Source: DATARH01 sp050246595
Lineage (GTDB): Bacteria; Pseudomonadota; Alphaproteobacteria; ATCC43930; CGMCC-115725
Direction: 5' to 3'
DNA length: 28,993 nt
Assembly (NCBI GenBank): GCA_050246595.1
Contig: JBFWVT010000061.1
Coordinates: 1-28,993 of the forward strand
In this document: piece by piece, positions 1-6,987 of the stretch
Layout of the letters: every line of letters begins with the position of its first letter
How positions within the stretch are numbered: position 1 is the stretch's first letter
The notes under the pieces: generated by a model
What the model was told of the DNA's origin: nothing
Seen by the model: the letters and a program-made list of their open reading frames with translations, nothing else
The model's database searches: none
Program-made: the position numbers and the translations under genes

Positions 1-552
1 CTCGCAAATCCTGTGAATAGGGTCTGGGCATGCGTGCTGGCCTCCGCCCCCCAGCCAGCATCTTGCGCCCAAACCCCCGCGCTTGGAAATCTTCAGCCTC
101 GCTTCAACCTAAAACGATCAGGCTCTAGTTTCAGCGCCTTCAACCCGGGCGGCCCCGAGGTCGGGATCAGCATCGACGATCCGCTCATGCAAGCCGGCAG
201 CTTCAGCAGCTTCATGTCAGGTCCTGACATAATACATGATGCACATGCCTGCTCCGTAGGCTTCAAAGGCGAGAGCGGCGCCTTCGTCTTTTCACCAACA
301 ACGTGCGGAGTCAGAACTCCAGACCACAACGCAACGGAGCTTTATATCAACTTGGCTTCGCTGATACCCGGAACGAGCCTCAATCTCCATTACTCGATCG
401 GCATCAGCGCGGATTTCGCCTTTGTGGCTGTGCCCGAGCCGTCCTCGCTGTCGCTTCTACTGCTCGCCGTCGCCAGTCTCGCCGCATTCGGGTTCGGCTC
501 GCGCCGAATGATCGAGGGCCGCTCGGCGTCCTACCTCTCGGTGAAACAGTAG
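1..552 (+). CDS. PEP-CTERM sorting-domain protein, 5' end probably outside the window
   Basis: Probable exported surface protein. The C-terminus has the tripartite PEP-CTERM signal: a VPEPSS motif (around base 438), a Leu/Ala-rich membrane helix, then a basic SRR cluster followed by about 20 further residues. This signal is recognised by an exosortase, which cleaves and transfers the protein during export; no exosortase lies in the window. The frame is open to base 1. The first possible start inside the window is a GTG at 13, with no visible ribosome site, so the true start is probably upstream. The Ser/Gly-rich middle matches no domain I recognise. The tail after the basic cluster is longer than usual. 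The C-terminal call is firm; the function of the body is unknown. Confidence 0.7.
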   Translation, partial: LANPVNRVWACVLASAPQPASCAQTPALGNLQPRFNLKRSGSSFSAFNPGGPEVGISIDDPLMQAGSFSSFMSGPDIIHDAHACSVGFKGESGAFVFSPTTCGVRTPDHNATELYINLASLIPGTSLNLHYSIGISADFAFVAVPEPSSLSLLLLAVASLAAFGFGSRRMIEGRSASYLSVKQ

Positions 553-588
553 AACAGCCGGCAGTGACTCAGTTTGAGTTGTAACGAT

Positions 589-709
589 GTCATTCCGGGA
601 CGCAGGCATAGCCTGCGAGTCCGGGACCCATGAACACCGACCTGAAAGAATTCGAAAAGCTGGTGTTCATGGATTCCGGGTTCCGCCCTGCGGGCGGCCC
701 TGGAATGAC
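589..709. repeat. Intergenic palindromic repeat, GTCATTCCGG family
   Basis: The outer arms GTCATTCCGGGA and its near complement ending CCTGGAATGAC, plus inner arms around CCATGAACACC / GGTGTTCATGG, make a large imperfect stem-loop. It fills the space between the PEP-CTERM gene and the antitoxin gene, where a toxin gene would be expected. Short false reading frames through it are not genes. It could be a REP/MITE-like element; no transposase is associated with it. Confidence 0.75.
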
Positions 710-752
710 AAGGACGTTTGCTACATTCAAACTCAGGCACTACCGAACAGCC

Positions 753-998
753 TCATTTCTTGCCATAGAACATTTCTTCGATTTCGTCCTGGAACATTGT
801 GTCGAAATCGTCCGGGACCTTGATCTGCCCCTTGAGAAAGCCCAGCCGCTTGACTTCGCGAGCCGACGGGGCGTCGAGCGGAACGACCTTGACCAGCGGT
901 TTGCCGTCCTTGGCGATGATAAAGCCTTCGCCACCCGCCGCGCTGTCGACAAGCCGAGCCAAATCCCGTTGGGCTTCGTCGATATCGACGGTTCGCAT
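753..998 (-). CDS. Orphan Phd/YefM-type antitoxin
   Basis: An 81-residue protein with the Phd/YefM pattern: an N-terminal DNA-binding fold with ARLVDSAAGGE and FIIAKDGKPLVKVVPL, then an acidic toxin-binding tail with LGFLKGQIKVPDDFD and EIEEMF. In this family the antitoxin represses its own operon and neutralises a partner toxin, usually a PIN-domain VapC RNase or a RelE type. An excellent GAGGAGG ribosome site precedes the ATG at 998. The gene lies just downstream of the amidohydrolase gene on the same strand. No toxin reading frame follows; the next 150 bases hold a palindromic repeat. Family assignment is confident; orphan status is what the sequence shows. Confidence 0.85.
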   Translation of the reverse strand: MRTVDIDEAQRDLARLVDSAAGGEGFIIAKDGKPLVKVVPLDAPSAREVKRLGFLKGQIKVPDDFDTMFQDEIEEMFYGKK

Positions 999-1066
999 GT
1001 CGCGACCTCCTCATTCAGAACCGATCGATGTGATGCTCTCGGCGACTTGGCGCAACGGGCGCGGGA

Positions 1067-2791
1067 TCAGCGCTGCGTCGCCAGCCGTCCCTTCAGAACC
1101 TGCCCGGCATAGTCCCCGGTCGCCTCGCCGTTCTCGAACGCGACGGCGCCGTTGACCACGGTCGCGGCGATCCCGTCGGCCTTCTGCACCAGACGGCGGG
1201 CGCCGCCCGGCAGATCCTGCTCGACCTTTGGCAGCAGCGGCCGGATGCGTTCTTCGTCGAACACGACGATGTCGGCGGCGTAGCCGGTGCGGACGAGACC
1301 GCGATCCGGCAATTCCCAGGCCGAGGCGTTGTCAAAGGTCAGCATGCGCACGGCCTGTTCGAGCGTGAATTGCTGCCTTTTGCGCACCCAGTAGCTCAGC
1401 AGATGCGTCTGCAACGACGACCCCATCTCCTGGCAGACATGCGCGCCGGAATCGGAGAAGGTCGCCAGCGTGCGCGGATGCTTCAACAGACCGAGCACGT
1501 CCTCGGGCGACTCGTTGACCAGCGGCTGCACAAACACGCGGTCGTCGTTTTCCAGACACAGATCGATGATCGTCTCGATCGGGTGCTGGTTGCGCCTTCG
1601 CGCCAGCTCGGCGACGCTGGGGTCGTCCCAATCTGTGTCGAACATCGGGAACAAATTGGCGTAGTCGGGTTTGCGCGGATCGGTCGTCGCGGCGCCGCCG
1701 CCCTGCATCTCCAGACCCTTCGGCTTCATGTTCGCCTCTTCGGCAACGAGACGGCGCCGCGTTTCCGGATCGCGCAGCCGCGCCTTCTGCTCGTCGAGCG
1801 GCAGGGCGCGGATGTCGCGCCATACCGGCAGATAGTCGAACGGCAGATACGAGCGTAGCGAAAAGATCGCGTTGATCGAGCGGGTCGTCGCTTGACCCCA
1901 GATCCGCCCGCCCCGCGCAACGGTCTCATCGATCCAGCGAAGCTGGTAGTCCCACGGGTTCGGTTCCTTGCCCTGCTTGGTCGCCAAGGTGCCAAACATG
2001 ATCGGGCGGCCGGTATCGAGCGCGACCTTGCGCAGCCGGTCGAGAAACACCCGCTGCGCCTCGCCGCCGGAAATATCGGGACCGATCTGGAAGATGCCGG
2101 CATCAAGTTCGGCCATCGCGCCGACCAGCCGGTCGATCTCCTCCCAGGCGGCGATGCGGCTCGCGACCGGGCCGCCGTCCGGGCGGATATGCGTGTTCGC
2201 GCGCGAGGTCGAGAAGCCCAGCGCGCCGGCCCGCATCGCCTCGGTCACGGCATGCGCCATCGCCCGCAGATCGTCCTCGCTGGCCTTCTCGTGAAGACCG
2301 CGCTCGCCCATCGCATACATGCGCAACGCCGAATGGCCGATATACATGCCGTAATTAAGAGCTTTCGGCAGACGCTCGACATTGGCCAAGTACTCGGGGA
2401 AGGTCTCCCAATTCCAGTCGATGCCCGCCAGCATCGCCTCGGTCGGGATGTCCTCGACCGCGGTCAGACAGCGGGCGAACCACTCCCGGTCCTCGGGTTT
2501 GCACGGCGCCAGCGCGAAGCCGCAATTGCCCATCACGACCGAGGTGACGCCGTGCCAGCACGAGCAGCTGCCGATCGGGTCCCAGGCGACCTGCGCGTCC
2601 ATATGCGTGTGGCCATCGATAAAGCCGGGCGCGACGATCAGCCCGTCGGCGTCGATCACCCGGTCGGAGGCGGCGCGGATGCGGCCGATCTCGACGATCT
2701 GGCCGTCCGCGACACCGATATCGGCCCGGTAGCGCGGCAGGCCCGAACCGTCCACGACGGTGCCGTTCTTGATTACCAGGTCGAGCGCCAT
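1067..2791 (-). CDS. Amidohydrolase family 3 / N-acyl-D-amino-acid deacylase-like protein
   Basis: A 574-residue metal-dependent amidohydrolase of the D-aminoacylase/dihydroorotase-like group. It starts with the typical small beta domain (LVIKNGTVVDGSG) and VAPGFIDGHTH. His61 and His63 form the HxH metal pair, and a late FSDSGAHV segment supplies the Asp seen in this group. The C-terminus (RTGYAADIVVFDEERI) closes the beta domain. The family hydrolyses N-acyl-D-amino acids or related amides; the substrate here cannot be told from sequence. ATG at 2791 is preferred over a TTG two codons upstream because GGAGG lies seven bases before it. It is a single gene, followed by the antitoxin 68 bases downstream. 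Confidence 0.85.
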   Translation of the reverse strand: MALDLVIKNGTVVDGSGLPRYRADIGVADGQIVEIGRIRAASDRVIDADGLIVAPGFIDGHTHMDAQVAWDPIGSCSCWHGVTSVVMGNCGFALAPCKPEDREWFARCLTAVEDIPTEAMLAGIDWNWETFPEYLANVERLPKALNYGMYIGHSALRMYAMGERGLHEKASEDDLRAMAHAVTEAMRAGALGFSTSRANTHIRPDGGPVASRIAAWEEIDRLVGAMAELDAGIFQIGPDISGGEAQRVFLDRLRKVALDTGRPIMFGTLATKQGKEPNPWDYQLRWIDETVARGGRIWGQATTRSINAIFSLRSYLPFDYLPVWRDIRALPLDEQKARLRDPETRRRLVAEEANMKPKGLEMQGGGAATTDPRKPDYANLFPMFDTDWDDPSVAELARRRNQHPIETIIDLCLENDDRVFVQPLVNESPEDVLGLLKHPRTLATFSDSGAHVCQEMGSSLQTHLLSYWVRKRQQFTLEQAVRMLTFDNASAWELPDRGLVRTGYAADIVVFDEERIRPLLPKVEQDLPGGARRLVQKADGIAATVVNGAVAFENGEATGDYAGQVLKGRLATQR

Positions 2792-3165
2792 TGCCAATCC
2801 TCCACAGGCGTTTGCACGCAGGTTCGGGGCATTCGAGGGCCGATGTCAACGCGCCGGTAGGCCGGAGGTCCGACCTCCCGGCGGCCTGCTCTCGCCGGGA
2901 TTGCCGGTTATTGCAGAAGGGAACCGACAGTCGGTGTCTTTGGCGCCGCTGAAGCGTGCCCGCTTTGCCGTGCCGATCGTTATAATGCCGAGGGGTGCCG
3001 CCAGTGTAAAATCTGCCATAACGGGTGTAAAGCAGACCGACGGTTTTTGAGCCTTGCTCCACAGCGATATCAAACGATCTCATACAGTTAGATTATTGGC
3101 ATGCCTCTTGCTAGAATTTGTAAGACGCATCTTCTGGCGGGTGCGTAGATCAAGGGATTAACAGG
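2792..3165 (+). promoter_or_regulatory. Divergent intergenic control region with a dyad upstream of the sigma-54 site
   Basis: This 374-base gene-free stretch separates the amidohydrolase (minus strand) from the second PEP-CTERM gene (plus strand). It contains the dyad GGAGGTC-C-GACCTCC at 2864-2878, about 230 bases before the sigma-54 core, a distance compatible with an enhancer site for a sigma-54 activator. The dyad could equally be a structural palindrome. In the 5' leader, ACGCA and TGCGT (about 3125-3147) could form a small hairpin. No convincing small gene was found. Confidence 0.45.
3097..3112 (+). promoter_or_regulatory. Sigma-54 (RpoN) promoter of the PEP-CTERM gene
   Basis: TTGGCATGCCTCTTGCTA has the invariant GG (3098-3099) and GC (3110-3111) separated by exactly ten bases, and closely matches the TGGCAC-N5-TTGC consensus. 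Initiation would fall near 3122-3124, giving a leader of about 43 bases before the ATG at 3166. In known exosortase systems PEP-CTERM genes can be controlled by the PrsK/PrsR two-component pair acting through RpoN, which agrees with this site. Confidence 0.8.
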
Positions 3166-3765
3166 ATGTCTCTGAACGTGAAGAGTCTTGCCCTGACACT
3201 CACGGTGTTCGCCGCTGCGAGTGGTGCTTTAAATGGCGCCGTCCAGGCCGCGCCGATTACCTACAACGTCAACCAGACGATCGGAGCCGGCAGTGTCGTC
3301 GGCACGATCCAGACCGACGGCACGATCGGCGTGCTCGACGATGCCAATTTTCTCGCCTGGAACCTGACCCTCAACGGCCTCGGTGCCTCCTATGTCATTA
3401 CCAATATCAATCCCGGCAATGTCGTGCTGGTCGTGGGCGACAGCGTGACAGCGGCCGCCACCGACATCTCCTTCAACTATAGTGGTGTGGGCGTTAATTT
3501 CCTGCTGTTCCAGGAGGGGCTGTTCTCCGGCATGCACTACTGGTGCAACGCCACCTCGACCGGAGACTGCTTCCAGGGTGCCACTGTGACGCCGGAAGCC
3601 TTTAACAGCCCATCGATCCAGATCGAGGGGCGGACCGGCAATCAGATCATCGCAACGGCGGCGACAAGCGTTCCCGAGCCGGCCTCGCTGGCGCTGCTCG
3701 GCGCGGCGCTTGCCGGAATGGGGGTGATGCGCCGCCGCCTCCGGTCGAAGCGCGCCAAGTTGTAG
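3166..3765 (+). CDS. PEP-CTERM sorting-domain protein
   Basis: A 199-residue exported protein. Residues 1-29 are a classic signal peptide (basic MSLNVK, hydrophobic core, cleavage near VQA-AP). The body is a beta-rich, Asn/Gly/Thr-rich domain I do not recognise, with two cysteines near residues 127 and 134 that could form a disulfide. The C-terminus is a textbook PEP-CTERM tail: SVPEPASLALLG, a short helix, then MRRRLRSKR. Such proteins are exported, processed by an exosortase and released or anchored at the outer surface, often in floc or exopolysaccharide-producing bacteria. It is a single gene behind a strong sigma-54 promoter. It converges on the ghrA-like gene 65 bases downstream. No exosortase is nearby. 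Confidence 0.88.
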   Translation: MSLNVKSLALTLTVFAAASGALNGAVQAAPITYNVNQTIGAGSVVGTIQTDGTIGVLDDANFLAWNLTLNGLGASYVITNINPGNVVLVVGDSVTAAATDISFNYSGVGVNFLLFQEGLFSGMHYWCNATSTGDCFQGATVTPEAFNSPSIQIEGRTGNQIIATAATSVPEPASLALLGAALAGMGVMRRRLRSKRAKL

Positions 3766-3830
3766 CCTCTGCCTTACACTCGCCGGCCGCTTCACGATTG
3801 CGGAGCGGTCGGCGGAGAGCACAAATCGGG

Positions 3831-4766
3831 TCAATACCCCATCGTCTTGTCGATTTCCTGCAACAGCCCGCCGCCGCCTTCGATGCTGCGGATATTGGCG
3901 GCGATCTCGGCGACGAGCTGGCGCACCGTCGGCCGGCGCGCGACATGCGGCATCACCGTGACTTTCGGGTGCAGCCATAGCGGGCTTTCCGGCGGCAGCG
4001 GCTCCGGGTGCAGCGCGTCGAGCGCCGCGTAGGAGAGTTGCCCGGAATCGAGCGCGGCGATCAAATCGGCATCGACGACGTGCCGGCCGCGCCCGATATT
4101 TATCACCATCGCGCCTTTCGGCATCATCGCAAAGGTGCGGGCGCACAATATGCCCTCGGTCTCGCGGGTCAGCGGCAACAGGCAGACCGCGATATCGGTC
4201 TGGCTCATAAACCGCTCGAACTGGTCCGGGCCGTGAAAGATCGGGATTTCTTCGTCCTCGCGCGGCGACCGCACCCAGGCCGACACCGGAAACCCGAGCG
4301 ATTGCAGCACCAGCGCTGGCGCCTTCGCCATCAGCCCGAGACCGAGAAACCCGATGCGGCGCTGCTCGGGCCGCACGATCGGCCGACGCAGCCATTCGCG
4401 ATTGGCCTGCGCCTCTTGGTACAGCGGCATCTCGCGGTGTAACCGCAATACGTGCATGACGGTGTATTCGGTCATCATCGGGTCGCCGCCTTCCGGCTCG
4501 ATCTTGCCGAGCGGGACTTGCGGCAGTTTCGGGTGGTCGATAAAGGCTTCGACTCCGGCCGAGCGGCTGAACATCGCCTTCAGCTTTGGCAGCGGCGGGA
4601 TTATGTCGAAATCGGGCCGCATAAAGGCGAGATAGTCGATCTCCGCCGTATTCCCGACCTCGGGGAAGATGCGGATTTCGAGATTGGGAACGAGTTCGGC
4701 AAACGTGTCGCGCCACGCCTGCGCGGTGCCGATTTGCCTGTCGAGACCGTAGATCAGCAGCGCCAT
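3831..4766 (-). CDS. ghrA: Glyoxylate/hydroxypyruvate reductase A-like 2-hydroxyacid dehydrogenase
   Basis: A 311-residue D-isomer-specific 2-hydroxyacid dehydrogenase. The family reduces glyoxylate and hydroxypyruvate to glycolate and glycerate with NAD(P)H in the cytoplasm. The catalytic set is visible: Arg226 in INIGRG, Glu255 in PEPLPPESPLW, and His274 in MPHVA. The nucleotide-binding loop reads GLGLMAK, so the third glycine of GxGxxG is Ala. The ATG at 4766 is preceded by GAGGAAAAC; a longer frame upstream only translates a palindromic repeat and is rejected. It lies 119 bases downstream of the SDR gene on the same strand, so the two may be co-transcribed. Exact substrate is inferred from the family. 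Confidence 0.82.
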   Translation of the reverse strand: MALLIYGLDRQIGTAQAWRDTFAELVPNLEIRIFPEVGNTAEIDYLAFMRPDFDIIPPLPKLKAMFSRSAGVEAFIDHPKLPQVPLGKIEPEGGDPMMTEYTVMHVLRLHREMPLYQEAQANREWLRRPIVRPEQRRIGFLGLGLMAKAPALVLQSLGFPVSAWVRSPREDEEIPIFHGPDQFERFMSQTDIAVCLLPLTRETEGILCARTFAMMPKGAMVINIGRGRHVVDADLIAALDSGQLSYAALDALHPEPLPPESPLWLHPKVTVMPHVARRPTVRQLVAEIAANIRSIEGGGGLLQEIDKTMGY

Positions 4767-4783
4767 GTTTTCCTCGGAGTTCA

Positions 4784-4874
4784 GTAGGGCGGATAAGCGC
4801 AGCGCAATCCGCCGGGCCGCGGGATTGGATGTTGGCGGATTACCCCCGGCATTCGCCGGGGTCATCCGCCCTAC
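4784..4874. repeat. Intergenic palindromic repeat, GTAGGGCGGAT family
   Basis: The ends GTAGGGCGGAT and ATCCGCCCTAC are exact inverted copies, and the interior adds paired GCGGATT / AATCCGC-like arms. The element fills the gap between the SDR gene and the ghrA-like gene. It may act as an RNA stem-loop, attenuator or terminator within a two-gene transcript; that role is inferred. Confidence 0.75.
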
Positions 4875-4885
4875 TTCTCTGCCGC

Positions 4886-5650
4886 TTAGTAATAATGCGC
4901 GCCGCCATTGATGTGGATCGTCTGGCCGGTGATGAAGCCGCCATCCTCGCTGACCAGGAACAGACAGGCGGCAGCGATTTCGTCGACCGTGCCCTGGCGG
5001 CCGAGCGGGATGCCGCCGGCATCAGGCAGGTGGCCGCCCGGAGAACCGGTGTACCATTCCGGATTGTCGCGCCTGGTATCGATGCTGCCCGGAGAGACGA
5101 CATTGACCCGGATGTTGTGCGGCGCGAATTCCGAGGCGAGACCGCGCGCCATCCCGATCAGCCCCATCTTCGCCGCCGACAGATGGGCGCGGCCATGGCC
5201 GCGCGCCGAGATCGAGCCGTCGCCGCAGAAGAACAGGACTCTTCCGAACTTGTTCTTGACCATCGCAGGAATCAGTGCCCGCGTCAGGTAGAAGGCGCCG
5301 TCCAACACGACGTTGCGGACGCGCTCCCAATCCTCGTCGGTGACTTCGGTAAACGGCTTGTGCGGCCGGATCGCGGCGTTGTTGACCAGGATGTCGATCC
5401 GGCCGAATTCGGACAGCGCCTTCTCCGCCAGCGCCTCGACCTCCGCCTTGTTGCCGATATCGGCGAGGATCGGGGTGGATTTGACGCCCAGGTCGCGCAC
5501 CTCGCGCGCCACCGACTCGGCCTCCTGCCGGTTGGCGCGGGCATTGACGACCACATGCGCCCCCTCGCCGGCGAATTTGAGCGCCGTGGCGCGGCCGATA
5601 TTGCGCCCCGACCCGGTGATCAGCGCCACCTTGCCGTCCAGCTTGCCCAT
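4886..5650 (-). CDS. SDR-family oxidoreductase with substituted catalytic residues
   Basis: A 254-residue short-chain dehydrogenase/reductase fold: TGSGRNIGR cofactor loop (12-20), LADIG (62-66), NNAAI (90-94), and C-terminal GQTIHINGG. The catalytic Tyr-x3-Lys site reads HLSAAK, so the Tyr position is Leu157 (codon CTG) while Lys161 is kept. The Ser normally 13 residues before it is Asp144, with Ser146 and Ser148 close by. The protein may bind NAD(P)H without normal dehydrogenase chemistry, or use another acid. The ATG at 5650 has a GGGAGGTGGGGAG ribosome site; the longer frame upstream runs into a palindrome. It is divergent from the Gfo/Idh/MocA gene and may be transcribed with the ghrA-like gene. 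Confidence 0.85.
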   Translation of the reverse strand: MGKLDGKVALITGSGRNIGRATALKFAGEGAHVVVNARANRQEAESVAREVRDLGVKSTPILADIGNKAEVEALAEKALSEFGRIDILVNNAAIRPHKPFTEVTDEDWERVRNVVLDGAFYLTRALIPAMVKNKFGRVLFFCGDGSISARGHGRAHLSAAKMGLIGMARGLASEFAPHNIRVNVVSPGSIDTRRDNPEWYTGSPGGHLPDAGGIPLGRQGTVDEIAAACLFLVSEDGGFITGQTIHINGGAHYY

Positions 5651-5691
5651 CTCCCCACCTCCCGTTGCGGCATATCCGTCCGCCTCCGGAC

Positions 5692-5768
5692 CGAGATTGC
5701 TTCGCTTCGCTCGCAATGACAATGAAAGAGGTTGTCATTGCGAGGAGCGGAGCGACGAAGCAATCTCG
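5692..5768. repeat. Intergenic palindromic repeat, GTCATTGCGAG/GCAATCTCG family
   Basis: Two half-elements, CGAGATTGCTTCGCTTCGC...CAATGAC and GTCATTGCGAGG...GAAGCAATCTCG, face each other around a short AT-rich spacer and form one long stem. The repeat sits between the divergent SDR and Gfo/Idh/MocA genes and so overlaps their promoter region. Related copies are at 9350-9449 and 10244-10329. Confidence 0.85.
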
Positions 5769-5791
5769 CTTCGACGACAGGGGAGGGTGAC

Positions 5792-6886
5792 ATGACGGAA
5801 AAAATCCGGCTCGGTCTGATCGGCGCGAGCGTGCGAGGGACATGGTCGGCGCGCTCGCATCTGCCGGCGCTGCAAGCCGGCGGCGATATCGAACTGACCG
5901 CGGTCTGCACGACGCGCGCCGACAGCGCCGAGGCGGCAAGGCAGGCTTACGGCGCAAAGCTCGCCTTCGCCGATTGGCGCGAGATGGTTTCCTCTCCCGA
6001 GATCGATGCGGTCGCGGTGGTGGTGCGCGTGCCGTCGCATTACGAACCGACCAGGGCGGCGCTCGAAAGGGGAAAACATGTGTATTGCGAATGGCCGCTC
6101 GGCCGCACCACCGAGGAGGCCGTCGAACTGGCGGAACTGGCCCGCTCGCGCGGGCTGAAAACGGCGGTCGGGTTGCAGGCGCGGGTCGATCCGGCGCTGA
6201 TGTACATGAAGGAGCTGGTCGCGTCCGGCCATGTCGGCGAGATCATGGCGGTGAAGGTCGGGCTGATGCGCGAAGGGGTGCTGACCCGGCCTTCGCACCG
6301 CACCTGGCAGCGCGACGCCTCGCTCGGCGCCAACACGCTGACGATCGCAAACGGCCACACACTCGACGCGATGCGCTTTGTCACCGGCGATTTCCGCTCG
6401 CTGTCGGCGGTCGTCGCGACGCAGGCGAAACAGTGGCTCGACACGGGGACAAATACCTGGCTCGACGTGACCGCACCGGACAACATCCTGGTCAGCGGCT
6501 GGCTGCAAAACGGCGCGGTCCTCTCCTCGCACGTCGCCGCAATCCCGTATGCCGGCAGCGGTTATCGCATGGAAATCTACGGCCGCGACGGTACGCTGGT
6601 CGCCTCGGGCGAGGACTCTCCACAACTGAGCAAGGTATTCCTCCACGGCGCAACGCGGGGCAACGAGCTTCAGGCGATGCCGGTGCCGGAGCGGTTCATG
6701 ATCGCCGCGCCGAGAACCCCGGACGGCGAGCCGTTCAATGTCGGGCAGATGTACGCGCTGTTCGCGCGGGCGATAAGCGGCGGCGAAACCGACCTGCCGG
6801 ATTTCGCGACAGCGGTCGATCTGCACCGGCTTGTCGATGCGATCAAGCGGGCGTCGGACAGCGGCCGGGCGGTGACACTCGGTTGA
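5792..6886 (+). CDS. Gfo/Idh/MocA-family protein, Gal80-like
   Basis: A 364-residue protein with an N-terminal Rossmann domain (RLGLIGASVRG, then LTAVCTTR) and a C-terminal Gfo/Idh/MocA-type domain. The family oxidises or reduces sugars and cyclitols with NAD(P). The usual EKP motif is here CEWPLG (residues 95-100): the catalytic/cofactor lysine is Trp, as in the Gal80-like subgroup, whose fungal founder is a regulator rather than an enzyme. Activity is therefore uncertain. The ATG at 5792 has a GGGAGGG ribosome site; an in-frame upstream start translates a palindromic repeat and was rejected. The gene stands alone, divergent from the SDR and convergent with the molybdenum hydroxylase gene. 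Confidence 0.85.
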   Translation: MTEKIRLGLIGASVRGTWSARSHLPALQAGGDIELTAVCTTRADSAEAARQAYGAKLAFADWREMVSSPEIDAVAVVVRVPSHYEPTRAALERGKHVYCEWPLGRTTEEAVELAELARSRGLKTAVGLQARVDPALMYMKELVASGHVGEIMAVKVGLMREGVLTRPSHRTWQRDASLGANTLTIANGHTLDAMRFVTGDFRSLSAVVATQAKQWLDTGTNTWLDVTAPDNILVSGWLQNGAVLSSHVAAIPYAGSGYRMEIYGRDGTLVASGEDSPQLSKVFLHGATRGNELQAMPVPERFMIAAPRTPDGEPFNVGQMYALFARAISGGETDLPDFATAVDLHRLVDAIKRASDSGRAVTLG

Positions 6887-6908
6887 GCGGGCGCGATTGC
6901 GTAATCGT

Positions 6909-6960
6909 TACCCCCACCCCGACCCTCCCCCGCTGGCGGGGGAGGGTCGGGGTGGGGGTA
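6909..6960. terminator. Long perfect GC hairpin between convergent genes
   Basis: A perfect inverted repeat with 23-base arms (6909-6931 and 6938-6960) and a six-base GCTGGC loop lies between the stop codons of two convergent genes. It lacks a long T-run on either side, so it is either a bidirectional stem terminator/mRNA stabiliser or one copy of the common CCCTCCCCC-type intergenic repeat. A weaker relative is at 19256-19297. Confidence 0.6.
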
Positions 6961-6987
6961 TCGGCGCCCGCTTCCGCAAAGCGGGTA

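Noticed and set aside
5732..5791. Longer N-termini for the SDR, Gfo/Idh/MocA, GhrA and alpha/beta hydrolase genes
   Set aside because: The extra residues translate palindromic repeats (for example SLRGAERRSNL) and lack ribosome sites; internal ATGs have good ones.
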